DNA of 64,000 bases from Pseudoduganella lutea (GCF_004209755.1 NZ_CP035913.1:496001-560000), one strand, 5' to 3'; positions 9,335 to 18,481 are shown, counted from the stretch's first letter. Notes: generated from the letters alone by a model not told the origin. Numbers and translations are program-made.

Positions 9335-9369
9335 TTGCGAAATTTGCGGTGCCGTCATCAATTTCGCAA
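9335..9369. promoter_or_regulatory. Candidate operator: 10-bp inverted repeat between divergent genes
   Basis: TTGCGAAATT at 9335-9344 and its exact reverse complement AATTTCGCAA at 9360-9369 are separated by 15 bp. The pair lies between the minus-strand sugar-porter operon (start 9252) and the plus-strand Tat-exported glycosidase (start 9526). The left arm also extends into a nearly self-palindromic GCGAAATTTGC. A dimeric or tetrameric repressor or AraC-type site is plausible; which regulator binds is unknown. Confidence 0.5.
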
Positions 9370-9525
9370 GCCGCGCGGGGCCAGGCGACCGCCCGCCCCG
9401 CGGCGCGGGACGCACGCGCAGTTTTCATAAAGCCGGGGCGCAAAAAGCGTAATCCTGGGCGGCGGCTGCGTGGCTATGCTGGTCGCACTGGGCAATCGGA
9501 CCAGGCATTCAACACGGCCAATCGC

Positions 9526-11826
9526 ATGACATCGACTCGACGCACCTTCCTGAAAACCGGCGCCGCCCTGGCTGCCGCCACCCACGCGCTGCCGCTCTTT
9601 GCCGCTGCACCCGGCGCCCCCGCCGTCATGCCGATTGGCGAATGGCGCGACGGACGCCACCGGATGCCGGCGTTCCGCTACCGCGGCGCCTTGCCGTTCC
9701 GCGCGCTCGACCGCGAAGGCCTCGATGCGCAACAGCCCGACGATCCGATGTTCATCCTTGGTAATTACCGCCTCACCGTGTTTGCCCATGCCAGCGGCGT
9801 GCTCGAGATCCTGACGGGCGAACGCGCCTGGGCGCGCGCCAATGCTTCGGGCGAACGCCTCAACTACGGCGAGCACGCCGCCTCGTTGGCAATCGATGGC
9901 GCGCCGCGCGTGGACCTCGTGGGCCTGCGCTCGCTGGCTGCCGACCCGGCACGCTGCGACCGCCTGTTCGGCGTGGGCTTCGCACGCCACGACTACCAGG
10001 TCGACGGCAACGTGGCCTGCACCCGCATGGTATCGGTGCGCCCGTCGCCCGCCATCCACCGCGGCAATCCCACCCTCGTCATCACGGTGACGCTGACCAA
10101 CCACGGCACGGCACCGGTGGGACTGGACTACCGCGAACAGGTCGGCAACAGCTACGTGACGGCCGATACGCAGCGCACCGCGCCCGCCGCGCGGCGCGCG
10201 CGCTACGAAGCCAGTGTCAGCGTCGATGCGGATCGCGGGTTGGCCCTGTCGACCAACCGTTTCCGCCCGCTTCGGCTGAGGGTGCCGGAGCCGGACGGCG
10301 CGGCGTCGATCGACGACACGGCCCCGTCGCATCTGTTCCTGGCCACGCGCGCGGGGACAGGTGGGCGCATCGACGCCGGCGGCGCGGATGCCACGGGCCT
10401 GCACGCCCATGCGTGGGCCACGCTGGCACCGGGCGCGAGCGTCACCTTCGACATCGCCATCGGCCTCACGTCGGCGGGCATGGCCGAGGCGCGCAGCCAG
10501 GCCGACGAGCTGTTCGCGGCCGCCCGCCGCGACACGCCGGGCGAAGGCCTGTTCCTGGCGGAGTGGGTGCGCCGGCTGCCGGACCTGTCGGCCGAGCGGA
10601 ACACGCTGTTGCGGCGCGAGGCGCTGTGGAATGCCTACTGCCTGGAGGCGATGGCCACCTGGAGCAGCTACTTCGGCGAAACCTTCATCCCGCAGGGCCA
10701 GGTCTACAGCTACCAGGATGGCGAGAACATCTCCAATCGCGACCACGCCCAGGCCGTGCTGCCGCTGGTGTATACCAACCCGGCACTGGCGAAGTCGTCG
10801 CTGCGCTACATGCTCAAGCACACCACGCCGGCCGGCGAGATCCGCCGCGGCAACAGCGGGGTCGGCTACAGCGCACCCGGCATCTACAAGGAGAGCGACG
10901 AACAGCTGTATGCCTTCATGGCGGTGGGCGAGTACCTGCGCGTGACGGGCGACCATGCGATGCTCGATGAACCGGTCGCGTATTACCCGATCGAGGCAGG
11001 GCGCGAGGAAACCGTGCTGACGATGCTCAAGCGCCATTTCACCTACCTGCGCGATGAAATCGGCCTCGGCGAACATGGCCTCGTCAAGATGCTGAACTCG
11101 GACTGGAGCGACTCGTTCTTCCACACGGTGCCGGTCAACACGGTGTTCCATTCGGCCGAATCGCACATGAACAGCGCCATGGCGCTGGCGGTCATCCCGC
11201 CGCTGATCGAAGCCCTGGAGGCGGCACGCAAGCCGGCAGCGCGGGAACTCGTCTCGGCCCTGCACGACTACGTGGCGGCGCTGCGCAAGGCGTTCTTCGC
11301 CGACCTGGGGAACCGCGACTTCGCTGCACGCGCCTACCTGGGCGAGGGCAAGGGCTGCTTCGGCGAGGACATCGTCTGCATCGAGGCGCAGGGCTTCCTG
11401 CTGCAGCTGCCCGACCTGCCAGCGGCGCGCAAGGCACGCATGTACGCGCGCATCAAGCCGGCCCTGCTCGAACCCACCGGCTTTCGCGTGCATGAAAAGC
11501 CGATCTTCGGCGGCAAGGGCGAAGGCGAGGACGGCGCCGTATGGGCGGCGCTGGAACACCAGCTGCTCAAGGGCGTGCTGAGCTTCGACAAGGCGGAAGC
11601 GGAACGCCTGCTCGAGCGCATGAGTTTTGCCACGCGCGCCCGCGTCTATCCGCGCTACTGGATGGGCCAGTGGACCCGCTTCGACGGCATGCAGAGCACG
11701 CTGTCGCCGCGCGAGGGACTGTTCAACTACTGGTTCCCCGAACTCTTCAAGGTCGCCTTCGTGGGCTTCTGCTCGCATGCCCATGCGTGGCCGCTGTACA
11801 ACTACATGCTGCTGCGGCGCGGCTGA
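9526..11826 (+). CDS. Tat-exported (alpha/alpha)6-barrel glycosidase/phosphorylase-like protein (GH94-like)
   Basis: 766 residues. The ATG at 9526 gives a twin-arginine signal (TRRTFLK followed by a hydrophobic stretch to about residue 27), meaning folded export. A beta-sandwich-like N-terminal half is followed from about residue 370 by an (alpha/alpha)6 barrel. LNSDWSDSF in the barrel resembles the catalytic DWND region of GH94/GH36-type phosphorylases, and GIYKESDEQLYAFMA resembles their SDDxLWL helix. The exact family and substrate are uncertain. It is divergent from the sugar-porter operon and shares the intergenic palindrome with it, so co-regulation is likely. It converges with the next gene across a 26-bp palindrome. 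Confidence 0.7.
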   Translation: MTSTRRTFLKTGAALAAATHALPLFAAAPGAPAVMPIGEWRDGRHRMPAFRYRGALPFRALDREGLDAQQPDDPMFILGNYRLTVFAHASGVLEILTGERAWARANASGERLNYGEHAASLAIDGAPRVDLVGLRSLAADPARCDRLFGVGFARHDYQVDGNVACTRMVSVRPSPAIHRGNPTLVITVTLTNHGTAPVGLDYREQVGNSYVTADTQRTAPAARRARYEASVSVDADRGLALSTNRFRPLRLRVPEPDGAASIDDTAPSHLFLATRAGTGGRIDAGGADATGLHAHAWATLAPGASVTFDIAIGLTSAGMAEARSQADELFAAARRDTPGEGLFLAEWVRRLPDLSAERNTLLRREALWNAYCLEAMATWSSYFGETFIPQGQVYSYQDGENISNRDHAQAVLPLVYTNPALAKSSLRYMLKHTTPAGEIRRGNSGVGYSAPGIYKESDEQLYAFMAVGEYLRVTGDHAMLDEPVAYYPIEAGREETVLTMLKRHFTYLRDEIGLGEHGLVKMLNSDWSDSFFHTVPVNTVFHSAESHMNSAMALAVIPPLIEALEAARKPAARELVSALHDYVAALRKAFFADLGNRDFAARAYLGEGKGCFGEDIVCIEAQGFLLQLPDLPAARKARMYARIKPALLEPTGFRVHEKPIFGGKGEGEDGAVWAALEHQLLKGVLSFDKAEAERLLERMSFATRARVYPRYWMGQWTRFDGMQSTLSPREGLFNYWFPELFKVAFVGFCSHAHAWPLYNYMLLRRG

Positions 11827-11839
11827 CGGTGGTGCCGGC

Positions 11840-11865
11840 GGCGCCCATGCCGCGGCATGGGCGCC
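11840..11865. terminator. Perfect 26-bp palindrome between convergent genes (bidirectional terminator-like)
   Basis: Each 13-base half is the exact reverse complement of the other, centred between 11852 and 11853. It sits 13 bp after the stop of the Tat-exported glycosidase and 6 bp before the stop of the convergent beta-helix gene. No T-tract follows, so termination strength is uncertain. Confidence 0.5.
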
Positions 11866-11871
11866 AGCCGG

Positions 11872-13254
11872 TCAGCGCTGTTCGTACGCGCCCCGGTCGC
11901 GGCCCTTGCCCTGGGGCCGGCGCGCACCCGCCAGGTCGTCGGGCTGGGCCACGTCGCCGGTACCCGAACCGATGGCCGCACTGCCCGGCTTGACGCGAAA
12001 ATCGGCGCGGCGCAGGTCGGTGTAGGGATCGACGAAGCGGGGGTCGGCAACGATGTCGTTCGGCCCCCGGATCACGTCCTGCGCCACGGGATACAGGTTG
12101 TAGTCCCAGCGGATGTCGGTGTTGCGATTGTTCGACGTGACCTTCGCGCCGGGGCGCGGCACGATGATGTTGTTGAGGATGACGATATCGCGCGAGCGGT
12201 TCGGAAACAGTTCTTCATAGCCCACCACCGCGCCGTTCCAGTAAGTGGTGTTGTTGACGATGTCGACGTGCGAGGTGCGGAAAGTATGGATGCCAGAGCC
12301 ACCGTTGAAGGCCGACAGGTTGTTGGCCACCAGCGCGCGGTTCTTCCACAGCGGCCGCTTCGGCTTCGCGGCCGGGGCGGCGGTGGCGGTGGCCGCCGTT
12401 TCCTTCTCCACCACGGCGTCGGCGTTCGGATTGGTCGCGCCGCCGGCGTCGTCCGGATCGCTGACGTCCAGCAGGATGCCGTTGCCGTCGCTCAGCTTGC
12501 CGATACGCTCCCACGGCACCATGGTCTTGTTGTTCCACACGACGTTGCGGCGCACGATGATGTGGTAGCCGGGCTTGTCGTCGAACGCCCAGTTGTTCAG
12601 GAAGGTGATGCCGGAGCCGCCATAGCGCATGTACCAGGCGTTTTCAAACACCTTGTTGTCCTCGACCGTGACGTAGTCGGCCTCGATGACGACGATGCCG
12701 CCGCCCGGCATCTTCGACACGGTGCAGTTGCGCACGACGATGTGATGCGGCTTGCTGTCCGGCGGGTTGTTGCGCCCTTCCACGAAGATGCCGTTGGTAT
12801 TGTGCTCGGCATCGAAGCCCGGCTTCTTGCTCGCCTCGATCGCCTTCAGCAGTACCAGCTCGTCGTTATGGCCGGTGACCGTCAGGCCGTCGAACACGTG
12901 GTACGAGCCGTTGACCTCGATGGCCGACCACTGGCGCGAGCGCAGGTCCGGCTTCTCGCCCTTCCTGGCCTTCCACGTGATCCAGGCGTCCGGCCGGCCG
13001 GACTTGCGTACTTTCAGCAAGGCGGTGTTATGGCCGCGGTCCGCGTCCGGTTCGCTGCGGTAGATGCCGCCGCCGATCAGGACCACGTCGCCGGGTTCGA
13101 CAACCGATTCGGCCTTCTGCAGCGTGCGGAACGGCGCGTTGGCACTGGTGCCGCTGTTGTCATCGCTGCCTTTCGGCGATACGTGCCAGTCGCGCGCTTC
13201 GGCTGCGGCGCTCAGGGCCAGCAGCAAGGGAATCCACCTGAACATCTTCGACAT
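11872..13254 (-). CDS. Exported PL9-like right-handed beta-helix protein (pectate lyase-like)
   Basis: 460 residues. Signal peptide about 1-20, then RDWHVSPKGSDDNSGT, the standard start of PL9/DUF1565-type beta-helix enzymes. Stacked coils carry VVRNCTVSKMPGGGIVV, YGGSGITFLNN, DGNGILLDV, GGSGIHTF and DIVNNTTYWNG. The C-terminus (VADPRFVDPYTDLRRADFRV and PGSAAIGSGTGD, ending in RGAYEQR) is the choice-of-anchor Q type. An Ala/Thr-rich insert (about residues 280-310) splits two coils. It is clearly paralogous to the beta-helix part of the protein at 30649-32598. Likely a secreted pectate or uronate-glycan lyase; the catalytic Lys was not assigned. GGAG about 8 bp upstream supports the start. Confidence 0.8.
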   Translation of the reverse strand: MSKMFRWIPLLLALSAAAEARDWHVSPKGSDDNSGTSANAPFRTLQKAESVVEPGDVVLIGGGIYRSEPDADRGHNTALLKVRKSGRPDAWITWKARKGEKPDLRSRQWSAIEVNGSYHVFDGLTVTGHNDELVLLKAIEASKKPGFDAEHNTNGIFVEGRNNPPDSKPHHIVVRNCTVSKMPGGGIVVIEADYVTVEDNKVFENAWYMRYGGSGITFLNNWAFDDKPGYHIIVRRNVVWNNKTMVPWERIGKLSDGNGILLDVSDPDDAGGATNPNADAVVEKETAATATAAPAAKPKRPLWKNRALVANNLSAFNGGSGIHTFRTSHVDIVNNTTYWNGAVVGYEELFPNRSRDIVILNNIIVPRPGAKVTSNNRNTDIRWDYNLYPVAQDVIRGPNDIVADPRFVDPYTDLRRADFRVKPGSAAIGSGTGDVAQPDDLAGARRPQGKGRDRGAYEQR

Positions 13255-13343
13255 CCTGTCTTCTCCAAGGTTTTATTTGTCTGATCGCTTGCCGGCACGG
13301 CGGCCGTAGTTCATGTCACCTTCATGTCACCATCATGCCGCCT

Positions 13344-14645
13344 TCATGTCGCCTTCATGGCGGCCGCTTCGGCCTTCACGCGCCGGCCGTAGCCCACCTG
13401 CAGGATCACGGCCGCCAGCGGATGCATGCAGGCCAGCGCCAGGAAGACCGGCAGGTAGCCGACCAGGTCGAGCGTGATGCCGACATAGCTGGTGAAGAAC
13501 GACGCGCCGACCGTGCCGCAGGCGTTGACCAGGCCGAGTGCGACGCCGACGCCCTTGTCGCGGAACAGGTCGGTGACCATGATGTTGGCGAACACCAGCC
13601 ACAGGTAAGCCACGAAGTAGGCCACCGACAGCAGCGCGATCACCAGCGGCAGGCTGGTGCTGTGCGGCACCAGGAAGATCAGCGGCGCCAGCACGGCGCT
13701 GCACTGCATGATGCGCATGCGGCTGCGCACGGGCGACCAGCCGCGCTTGACCAGCCGGTCCGAGAAGATGCCGATGCCGACCATGATGATGGACGCCACC
13801 AGCGGCGCGATCCACAGCAGGTAGCCGATCTCCTTCAGGGTCAGGCCCATCTTTTCCTGCAGGTAGCCGGCCTGCCAGTAGTTGAGGAAGAACCACAGCG
13901 GATCGGACACCACGCGGGCCAGCAGGATGCCCCACAGGGCCGGATGCCGCAGGATGTCGAGCGCACGCGCCTTCACCTTCGGTGCGCCCGCCCGATCGCG
14001 ATAGGCCGGCGGGTTGCGGTCCGCGAAGAACCATGCAATTCCGAAGAAGATGCCGATCGCCCCCGGCAGGATGAAGGCATAGTGCCAGCTGGTCTGCAGC
14101 GTGATCCACACGATCAGCGGCGTGCAGATGATCGGCCCGGCCGACTGCAGCGCGCTGCGCAGCGAGCCGGCGGTGCCGATCTTCGCCTTCGGGAACCAGA
14201 TCACCAGCGCCATCATGGATGCCGGCAGCAGGCCCGCTTCGGCCGCGCCGATGATGGCGCGGTAGACGATCATTTCTTCCAGCGAACGCGCCACGCCGCA
14301 CAGCAGCGTGGCGCTCGACCAGAGGATGACAAAGGTCGACAGCGTGCGGCGCGTGCCGTAGCGGTCGACCAGCGCCCCGCAGACCGGGTAGAACAGCGCA
14401 TAGGGGATCAGGAACGCGTTGACCAGCATCGAGTAGCCGGCGTTGTCGGTGCCGAACTCCGCCATCAACGTGGTCTTCAATGCCGAGATCGACTGCCGGT
14501 CGATGATGCCGAGGATGCTCTCGATCGTCAGCAGCGCCAGGATGATCCAGGCCTTGAATGGCACGGTATCGTCCGGCGCCGCGGCCGTCGTCGCGGTGGA
14601 CCCGGGGGCGGCACCGGCCGCCTGCGGTGGGGAAATGCTGGCCAT
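13344..14645 (-). CDS. MFS sugar-acid symporter, ACS family (hexuronate/ExuT-like)
   Basis: 433 residues, 12 membrane helices. IIDRQSISALKTTLMAEF in the first loop, VDRYGTRRTL and WFPKAKIGTAGSLRSALQSAGPII match the anion:cation symporter family that imports hexuronates, galactonate or glucarate. It is last in a minus-strand operon after an enolase-superfamily dehydratase and an RraA-like protein, so a sugar acid released from pectin is the likely cargo. The cytoplasmic N-terminus is Ala/Pro-rich and unremarkable. Confidence 0.85.
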   Translation of the reverse strand: MASISPPQAAGAAPGSTATTAAAPDDTVPFKAWIILALLTIESILGIIDRQSISALKTTLMAEFGTDNAGYSMLVNAFLIPYALFYPVCGALVDRYGTRRTLSTFVILWSSATLLCGVARSLEEMIVYRAIIGAAEAGLLPASMMALVIWFPKAKIGTAGSLRSALQSAGPIICTPLIVWITLQTSWHYAFILPGAIGIFFGIAWFFADRNPPAYRDRAGAPKVKARALDILRHPALWGILLARVVSDPLWFFLNYWQAGYLQEKMGLTLKEIGYLLWIAPLVASIIMVGIGIFSDRLVKRGWSPVRSRMRIMQCSAVLAPLIFLVPHSTSLPLVIALLSVAYFVAYLWLVFANIMVTDLFRDKGVGVALGLVNACGTVGASFFTSYVGITLDLVGYLPVFLALACMHPLAAVILQVGYGRRVKAEAAAMKAT

Positions 14646-14675
14646 CGTGGACTCGCCTCAGTGGATGCGGGGGTA

Positions 14676-15401
14676 TCAGGCCGCCACGTCTTCACCGCGC
14701 GCGCGCAGCCAGGCATGGTAGCGCACCGTGGTGTCCGGGTCGGTGGCCGGATACAGGCCGATGATGCCGCGCCCCCCGGTCACTTCCTCCAGCACGAAGG
14801 CCTCGAAGCGCTCCATCTCGGCCGCTTCGCCGGCCAGTTCCTCGACGAGGTGGGCCGGGATGCAGACCACGCCGTCGTCGTCGCCCAGCATCAGGTCGCC
14901 CGGGTAGACCGGCACGCCGCCGCAGGCGATCGGCAGGTTGAGGTCGATCGCGCGATGGCGGATCAGGTTGGTGGGGGCCGACGGGCCGCTGCAGTAGGCA
15001 GGCATGTCGAGCGCCGCGATGCCGGCCGCATCGCGCAGGCCGCCATCGGTGACGATGCCGCCGGCACCGCGCACCTGCATGCGGGTGGCCAGGATGCTGC
15101 CAGCCGAGGCCACGCTCGTATCGCCGCGGCAGTCCATCACCAGCACCGCGCCTTGCGGAATGGTCTCCACGGCCACGCGCTGCGGGTGTTGCGGGTCGCG
15201 GAACACGGTGATCGGATCGAGGTCTTCCCGCGACGGGATGTAGCGCAGCGTGAAGGCGGGCCCGAGCAGGCGCTGGCCCGCCTTCAGGGGCCGGGCACCC
15301 TGGATGAATACGTTGCGAAAGCCGCGCTTGTACAGCAGTGACGTCAGCGTTGCGGTGCTGGCCTGCGCCAGGCGCGCCAGGGTCTCCTTGGAATAGTTCA
15401 T
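14676..15401 (-). CDS. RraA-like family protein (putative aldolase/decarboxylase in sugar-acid catabolism)
   Basis: 241 residues. The RraA/HMG-aldolase core is visible: ATLTSLLYKRG, GPAFTLRY, GAVLVMDCRGDTSVASAG, GAGGIVTDGGLRDAAGI and PGDLMLGDDDGVVCIP. These contain the Arg/Asp residues used for metal and pyruvate-type substrate binding. In this operon, behind a dehydratase and before a sugar-acid porter, it more likely acts as a class II aldolase or oxaloacetate-type decarboxylase than as an RNase E regulator. ATG 15401 lies 7 bp after the dehydratase stop. Confidence 0.8.
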   Translation of the reverse strand: MNYSKETLARLAQASTATLTSLLYKRGFRNVFIQGARPLKAGQRLLGPAFTLRYIPSREDLDPITVFRDPQHPQRVAVETIPQGAVLVMDCRGDTSVASAGSILATRMQVRGAGGIVTDGGLRDAAGIAALDMPAYCSGPSAPTNLIRHRAIDLNLPIACGGVPVYPGDLMLGDDDGVVCIPAHLVEELAGEAAEMERFEAFVLEEVTGGRGIIGLYPATDPDTTVRYHAWLRARGEDVAA

Positions 15402-15408
15402 ATGCGGC

Positions 15409-16608
15409 TTAGCTCCGTTTGAAATAGTGATGGCGTCCCTGGCGGGACTGGAAATAGACGGCTTCCGCCTCGGTGCCGGGCGCATACGCGCCCGCCCCTT
15501 CGGTGATCGGCAGGCGGCAGTTGCGCACGCTCGGATGCGCGGCGATGAATGCCTCGTCGATGTCGACACCCAGGCCCGGACGGTCCGGCACCAGCAGGTG
15601 TCCGCCGACACATTCGAGCGGCTGGCTGAGCACCGCCTGCTTGCCCGTCCAGTCATCCTCGAAGCGCTCGAGGATCAGCGCGTTCGGGATCGCCGCCAGC
15701 AGGTGCACGGCGGCATATTCGGCCACCGGCCCCAGGGTGCCGGCGTGCGGCGCCATGCTGACGAAATGCGCTTCGGCCAGCGCGGCGATCTTCTTCATCG
15801 GGGTCAGCCCGCCGGCGCGGCCGGTGTCGGGCTGGATCACGTCGACGAGGCCATCGGTGATCAGGCTGCGCGCACCGTACAGGCCGGCCAGGCGTTCGCC
15901 CGCCGCCAGCGGCACGCTGGTGGCATCGCGTACCCGGCGCATGGCGTCCACCGCTTCGGGCGCCACCGGCTCCTCGACGAACAAGGGATGGAACTGTTCC
16001 AGCTCGCGGCACAGCGCGATCGCATCGGGCGCGGTCAGCCAGGGCGGGCCGTGCAGGTCGACCATCAGGTCGATCTCGTCGCCCAGCGCGGCGCGCAGGT
16101 CGGCCAGCTTGCCCAGCGGATCGGCCACGCCACCGGTCTTGATGGCGGTGTAGCCGCGCGCCACGAGGCTCATGGCATTTTCCACCGTGCTGGCATGCGA
16201 GTACGCGCGGATGCGCTCGCGCACCTTGCCGCCCAGGAGGTTCCACACCGGGGTATCGAGCACCTTGCCCTTGATATCCCACAGCGCCATGTCCAGCCCC
16301 GACATCGCGCCGTGCCCGACCACGCCGGACTGCCCGTGCCCCATCAGCGCGGTATGCATGCGCTGCCACAGCCGTTCGATGTGCGTGGGATCTTCGCCGA
16401 CGAGGATATGCGACAAGTCGCGCACCGCAGCCTCGGCCACGCGTGGCCAGCCGCTGCATTCGCCCAGGCCGGTGACGCCGGCATCGGTGTAGATCTTAAC
16501 GAACAGCCAGTTGCGCGTGCCCGCGCTGCTGATGCCATTGGCCGACCAGGCGGTTTCCTTCGGCGAACCGGCCTGCATCAGGAATGTCTTGATTTCAGTG
16601 ATTTTCAT
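15409..16608 (-). CDS. Enolase-superfamily sugar-acid dehydratase (D-galactonate dehydratase-like)
   Basis: 399 residues, the normal length for mandelate racemase/muconate lactonizing enzymes. It has the capping domain followed by a TIM barrel with metal ligands in VDLHG (Asp, His), VEEPV (Glu) and AGERL (Glu), then QPDTGRAGG and MAPHAG. The Asp-x-His arrangement after the third barrel strand is that of galactonate/mannonate-type dehydratases, which remove water from a sugar acid to give a 2-keto-3-deoxy acid. Start 16608 places MKITEIKTF at the N-terminus; upstream in-frame sequence is not conserved. It heads the operon and is divergent from a GntR regulator. Confidence 0.85.
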   Translation of the reverse strand: MKITEIKTFLMQAGSPKETAWSANGISSAGTRNWLFVKIYTDAGVTGLGECSGWPRVAEAAVRDLSHILVGEDPTHIERLWQRMHTALMGHGQSGVVGHGAMSGLDMALWDIKGKVLDTPVWNLLGGKVRERIRAYSHASTVENAMSLVARGYTAIKTGGVADPLGKLADLRAALGDEIDLMVDLHGPPWLTAPDAIALCRELEQFHPLFVEEPVAPEAVDAMRRVRDATSVPLAAGERLAGLYGARSLITDGLVDVIQPDTGRAGGLTPMKKIAALAEAHFVSMAPHAGTLGPVAEYAAVHLLAAIPNALILERFEDDWTGKQAVLSQPLECVGGHLLVPDRPGLGVDIDEAFIAAHPSVRNCRLPITEGAGAYAPGTEAEAVYFQSRQGRHHYFKRS

Positions 16609-16726
16609 GACTGCCCTATCGTGGCGATCCCGTCGGCTCGTGCAAACGTCGTCGCGACTGTGAAATGTGGCTTCCGACGATTGCCGCGCCGGCATGGACG
16701 CGCTACCATGCACCATCTGTAATTTG

Positions 16727-16750
16727 ATTTATCATATCACATATCTTAAC
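16727..16750. promoter_or_regulatory. Candidate operator in the gntR/dehydratase divergent promoter (TATCAnATA type)
   Basis: An AT-rich island, unusual in this DNA, contains TATCACATA at 16735-16743. The same TATCAnATA core recurs upstream of the TonB receptor (21382-21390) and of the XylR gene (22898-22906). It lies 17-24 bp before the GntR start, a position suited to autoregulation. Confidence 0.45.
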
Positions 16751-16766
16751 AGTTGAAGGAATGAAA

Positions 16767-17495
16767 ATGGAACCCATTGCTGTGGTCCACGAGCCACGCC
16801 GGTCGTTGACCCAACAGGTGACGGAAGAAATCACGACCTGGATTACCACGGGCCGCTATGCGCCCGGCGATCACCTGCCGCCCGAGGCGGAGCTGGCGCG
16901 CATCTTCAACGTCAGCAAGCCGAGCGTGCGGGAAGCGCTGAAGCATCTCGTCGCGGTCGGCGCCGTGGAAATCTCGCACGGCAAGCCGCCGACCGTAAGC
17001 CAGATGAATTCCGTGCCGCTGGTGAATTTTTTCCATCTGGCCGTGAACAGTGGGAACGAGAGCCTGCGCGAGGCCGTGGAGCTGCGCCGCGGACTGGAAA
17101 TCGAAAGCATGCTGCTGGCCACGGAACGCGCGACACCGGAAGACATCGCGCGCCTGGGCAAGCTGATCGAGACGCTCGACCGCCACAAGGCCGACTACGA
17201 CCAGTGGGTACCGGCGCACGTGGAATTCCACGCCGCCCTGGTCGCCGCGTCGCACAACCGTTTCTACACCTTCCTGCAGGATGCGCTGAAGAGCACCATC
17301 GAGCGCATCAACCGGCAGATCATTGCCGCCCAGCCCGCGCGCGATCCGGCGGTCAGCTTCCGCCGCCACGTCGAGCTGTTCGAGGCGATCAAGAGCGGCA
17401 AGCGGGACAAGGCGCGCGAAGCCATCGAACGCCACTTCGACGCCGTCGACGCCATCGTCAACGCGACCGTGCGCAAAGCCGGCCGGCAAGGCTAG
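16767..17495 (+). CDS. GntR-family transcriptional regulator, FadR/FCD subfamily
   Basis: About 242 residues. An N-terminal winged helix-turn-helix (SLTQQVTEEITTWI, PPEAELARIFNVSKPSVREALKHLVAVGAVE) is followed by an all-helical FCD ligand-binding domain (ELRRGLEIESMLLATERAT, FHAALVAASHNR, HVELFEAIKSG) with the His residues that usually bind a metal and an organic acid. AAGGA lies 6 bp before the ATG at 16767 and abuts the ATG at 16761, so 16767 was preferred; the longer form adds Met-Lys. It is divergent from the sugar-acid operon and probably represses it until a sugar acid binds. Confidence 0.85.
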   Translation: MEPIAVVHEPRRSLTQQVTEEITTWITTGRYAPGDHLPPEAELARIFNVSKPSVREALKHLVAVGAVEISHGKPPTVSQMNSVPLVNFFHLAVNSGNESLREAVELRRGLEIESMLLATERATPEDIARLGKLIETLDRHKADYDQWVPAHVEFHAALVAASHNRFYTFLQDALKSTIERINRQIIAAQPARDPAVSFRRHVELFEAIKSGKRDKAREAIERHFDAVDAIVNATVRKAGRQG

Positions 17496-17542
17496 TGTCG
17501 GCGACGTCCGGCGGAAGCCGGGCCAGGTGTTGCACTAACAAC

Positions 17543-17623
17543 AAACTGGGGACGTACCCCTGTTTCCAGGAAACTCTCGCACTGAGCAAATATTTCCGCT
17601 AAACAGGGGTACGTCCCCAGTTT
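17543..17623. repeat. REPIN-like element: perfect 23-bp inverted repeat around a 35-bp spacer
   Basis: Arms at 17543-17565 and 17601-17623 are exact reverse complements. Each carries a GGGGACGTACCCC-type inner palindrome, so each arm can also fold alone. The 81-bp unit lies between convergent genes (gntR ends 17495; lipoprotein ends 17653) and would form a stable RNA hairpin in both directions. The shape matches REP doublets mobilised by RAYT transposases. No transposase is present here. Confidence 0.75.
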
Positions 17624-17652
17624 TATTCCGATGAAATATTCGATGGCCCGTG

Positions 17653-18441
17653 TTACGGCAGCAGGCGTGCCCTGGCGTCCGCGTGCAGCAGCGCCAGTAG
17701 CGGTGCCGCCGGCAGGCCGCCCGCATCGATGACGTTGCTGGCGGCATTTGGCGCCGCCAGCGGCCTGGCCCGCAAGTCCTCCATCACCTTGCTCTGCGCA
17801 TTGCCCGGATTGCTCGCCGTCCTGGCCACCAGCTGGCCGGTCAGGAAGTCGGCCGGGATGGCGACGGCGGGTGCCGCCTCGCTGGCCTGCGCCACGGCGA
17901 TCACGCGGCCCAGCGATGCATCCAGCGTGACCTGGTTGGCCATCAGGTCGCGGAAGCGATTGAGCTCGGCAAGCGCGCTGCCCGGCTGGGTGGCGTAGTT
18001 GCTCTGGCCTGCCGGGAACACGAAGCCGGTCTGGGCCCAGACATACTGGGTCAGCATTTCAGTCAGCGGCGTGACATTGGCGCGGCTGCCGTCGCCGGCG
18101 GCAAGCGAGCGCAGCACGGTCGCGGTGGTGCCGCTGACGATGGTGGCGGTGACCACGCACGGGCCGGACGTCAAGCCAGTGGTCGTCACCGTGTAGTTGC
18201 CGCTGGCATCGCTCATGGCGGTGCCATGGCCATTGCGGCAGTCGAGCGTCACCGGCACGTTCAGCGCCGTGGTGGTGGCGTCGGCGGCCCGGCTGGTGGC
18301 GACCGTGCCGCTGACGGTGATCGGCTTCGATTGGAACGGGATATCCGGGTCCTCGGTGCCGCCGCAGGCGGCCAGCGTGGCGAGGATGGCGAGGGTGGAT
18401 GCGCGCAGCACGCCGCGCAGGATGGTCGATCTGGTCGTCAT
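17653..18441 (-). CDS. Secreted lipoprotein of unknown function, partner of TonB receptor
   Basis: 262 residues. The signal peptide ends in a lipobox (ATLAACGG, Cys near residue 26), so an outer-membrane lipoprotein is expected. Residues about 42-110 look like a small beta-sandwich (VSGTVATS, VPVTLDCRNGHGTAMSDASGNYTVTTTGL) of the carboxypeptidase-regulatory type. The rest is Ala-rich and helical. It lies 40 bp downstream of the TonB receptor on the same strand and is probably co-transcribed with it. A role as a surface glycan-binding partner is inference from position only. Confidence 0.7.
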   Translation of the reverse strand: MTTRSTILRGVLRASTLAILATLAACGGTEDPDIPFQSKPITVSGTVATSRAADATTTALNVPVTLDCRNGHGTAMSDASGNYTVTTTGLTSGPCVVTATIVSGTTATVLRSLAAGDGSRANVTPLTEMLTQYVWAQTGFVFPAGQSNYATQPGSALAELNRFRDLMANQVTLDASLGRVIAVAQASEAAPAVAIPADFLTGQLVARTASNPGNAQSKVMEDLRARPLAAPNAASNVIDAGGLPAAPLLALLHADARARLLP

Positions 18442-18481
18442 GTTCAGTCCTTGGATGTCTGTGCCGGCGGGATGGCCCGCA

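Noticed and set aside
6731..9415. Apparent porter-epimerase fusion of 894 residues
   Set aside because: The porter is in a different frame; the genes merely overlap by an ATGA, and the epimerase has its own start at 7966.
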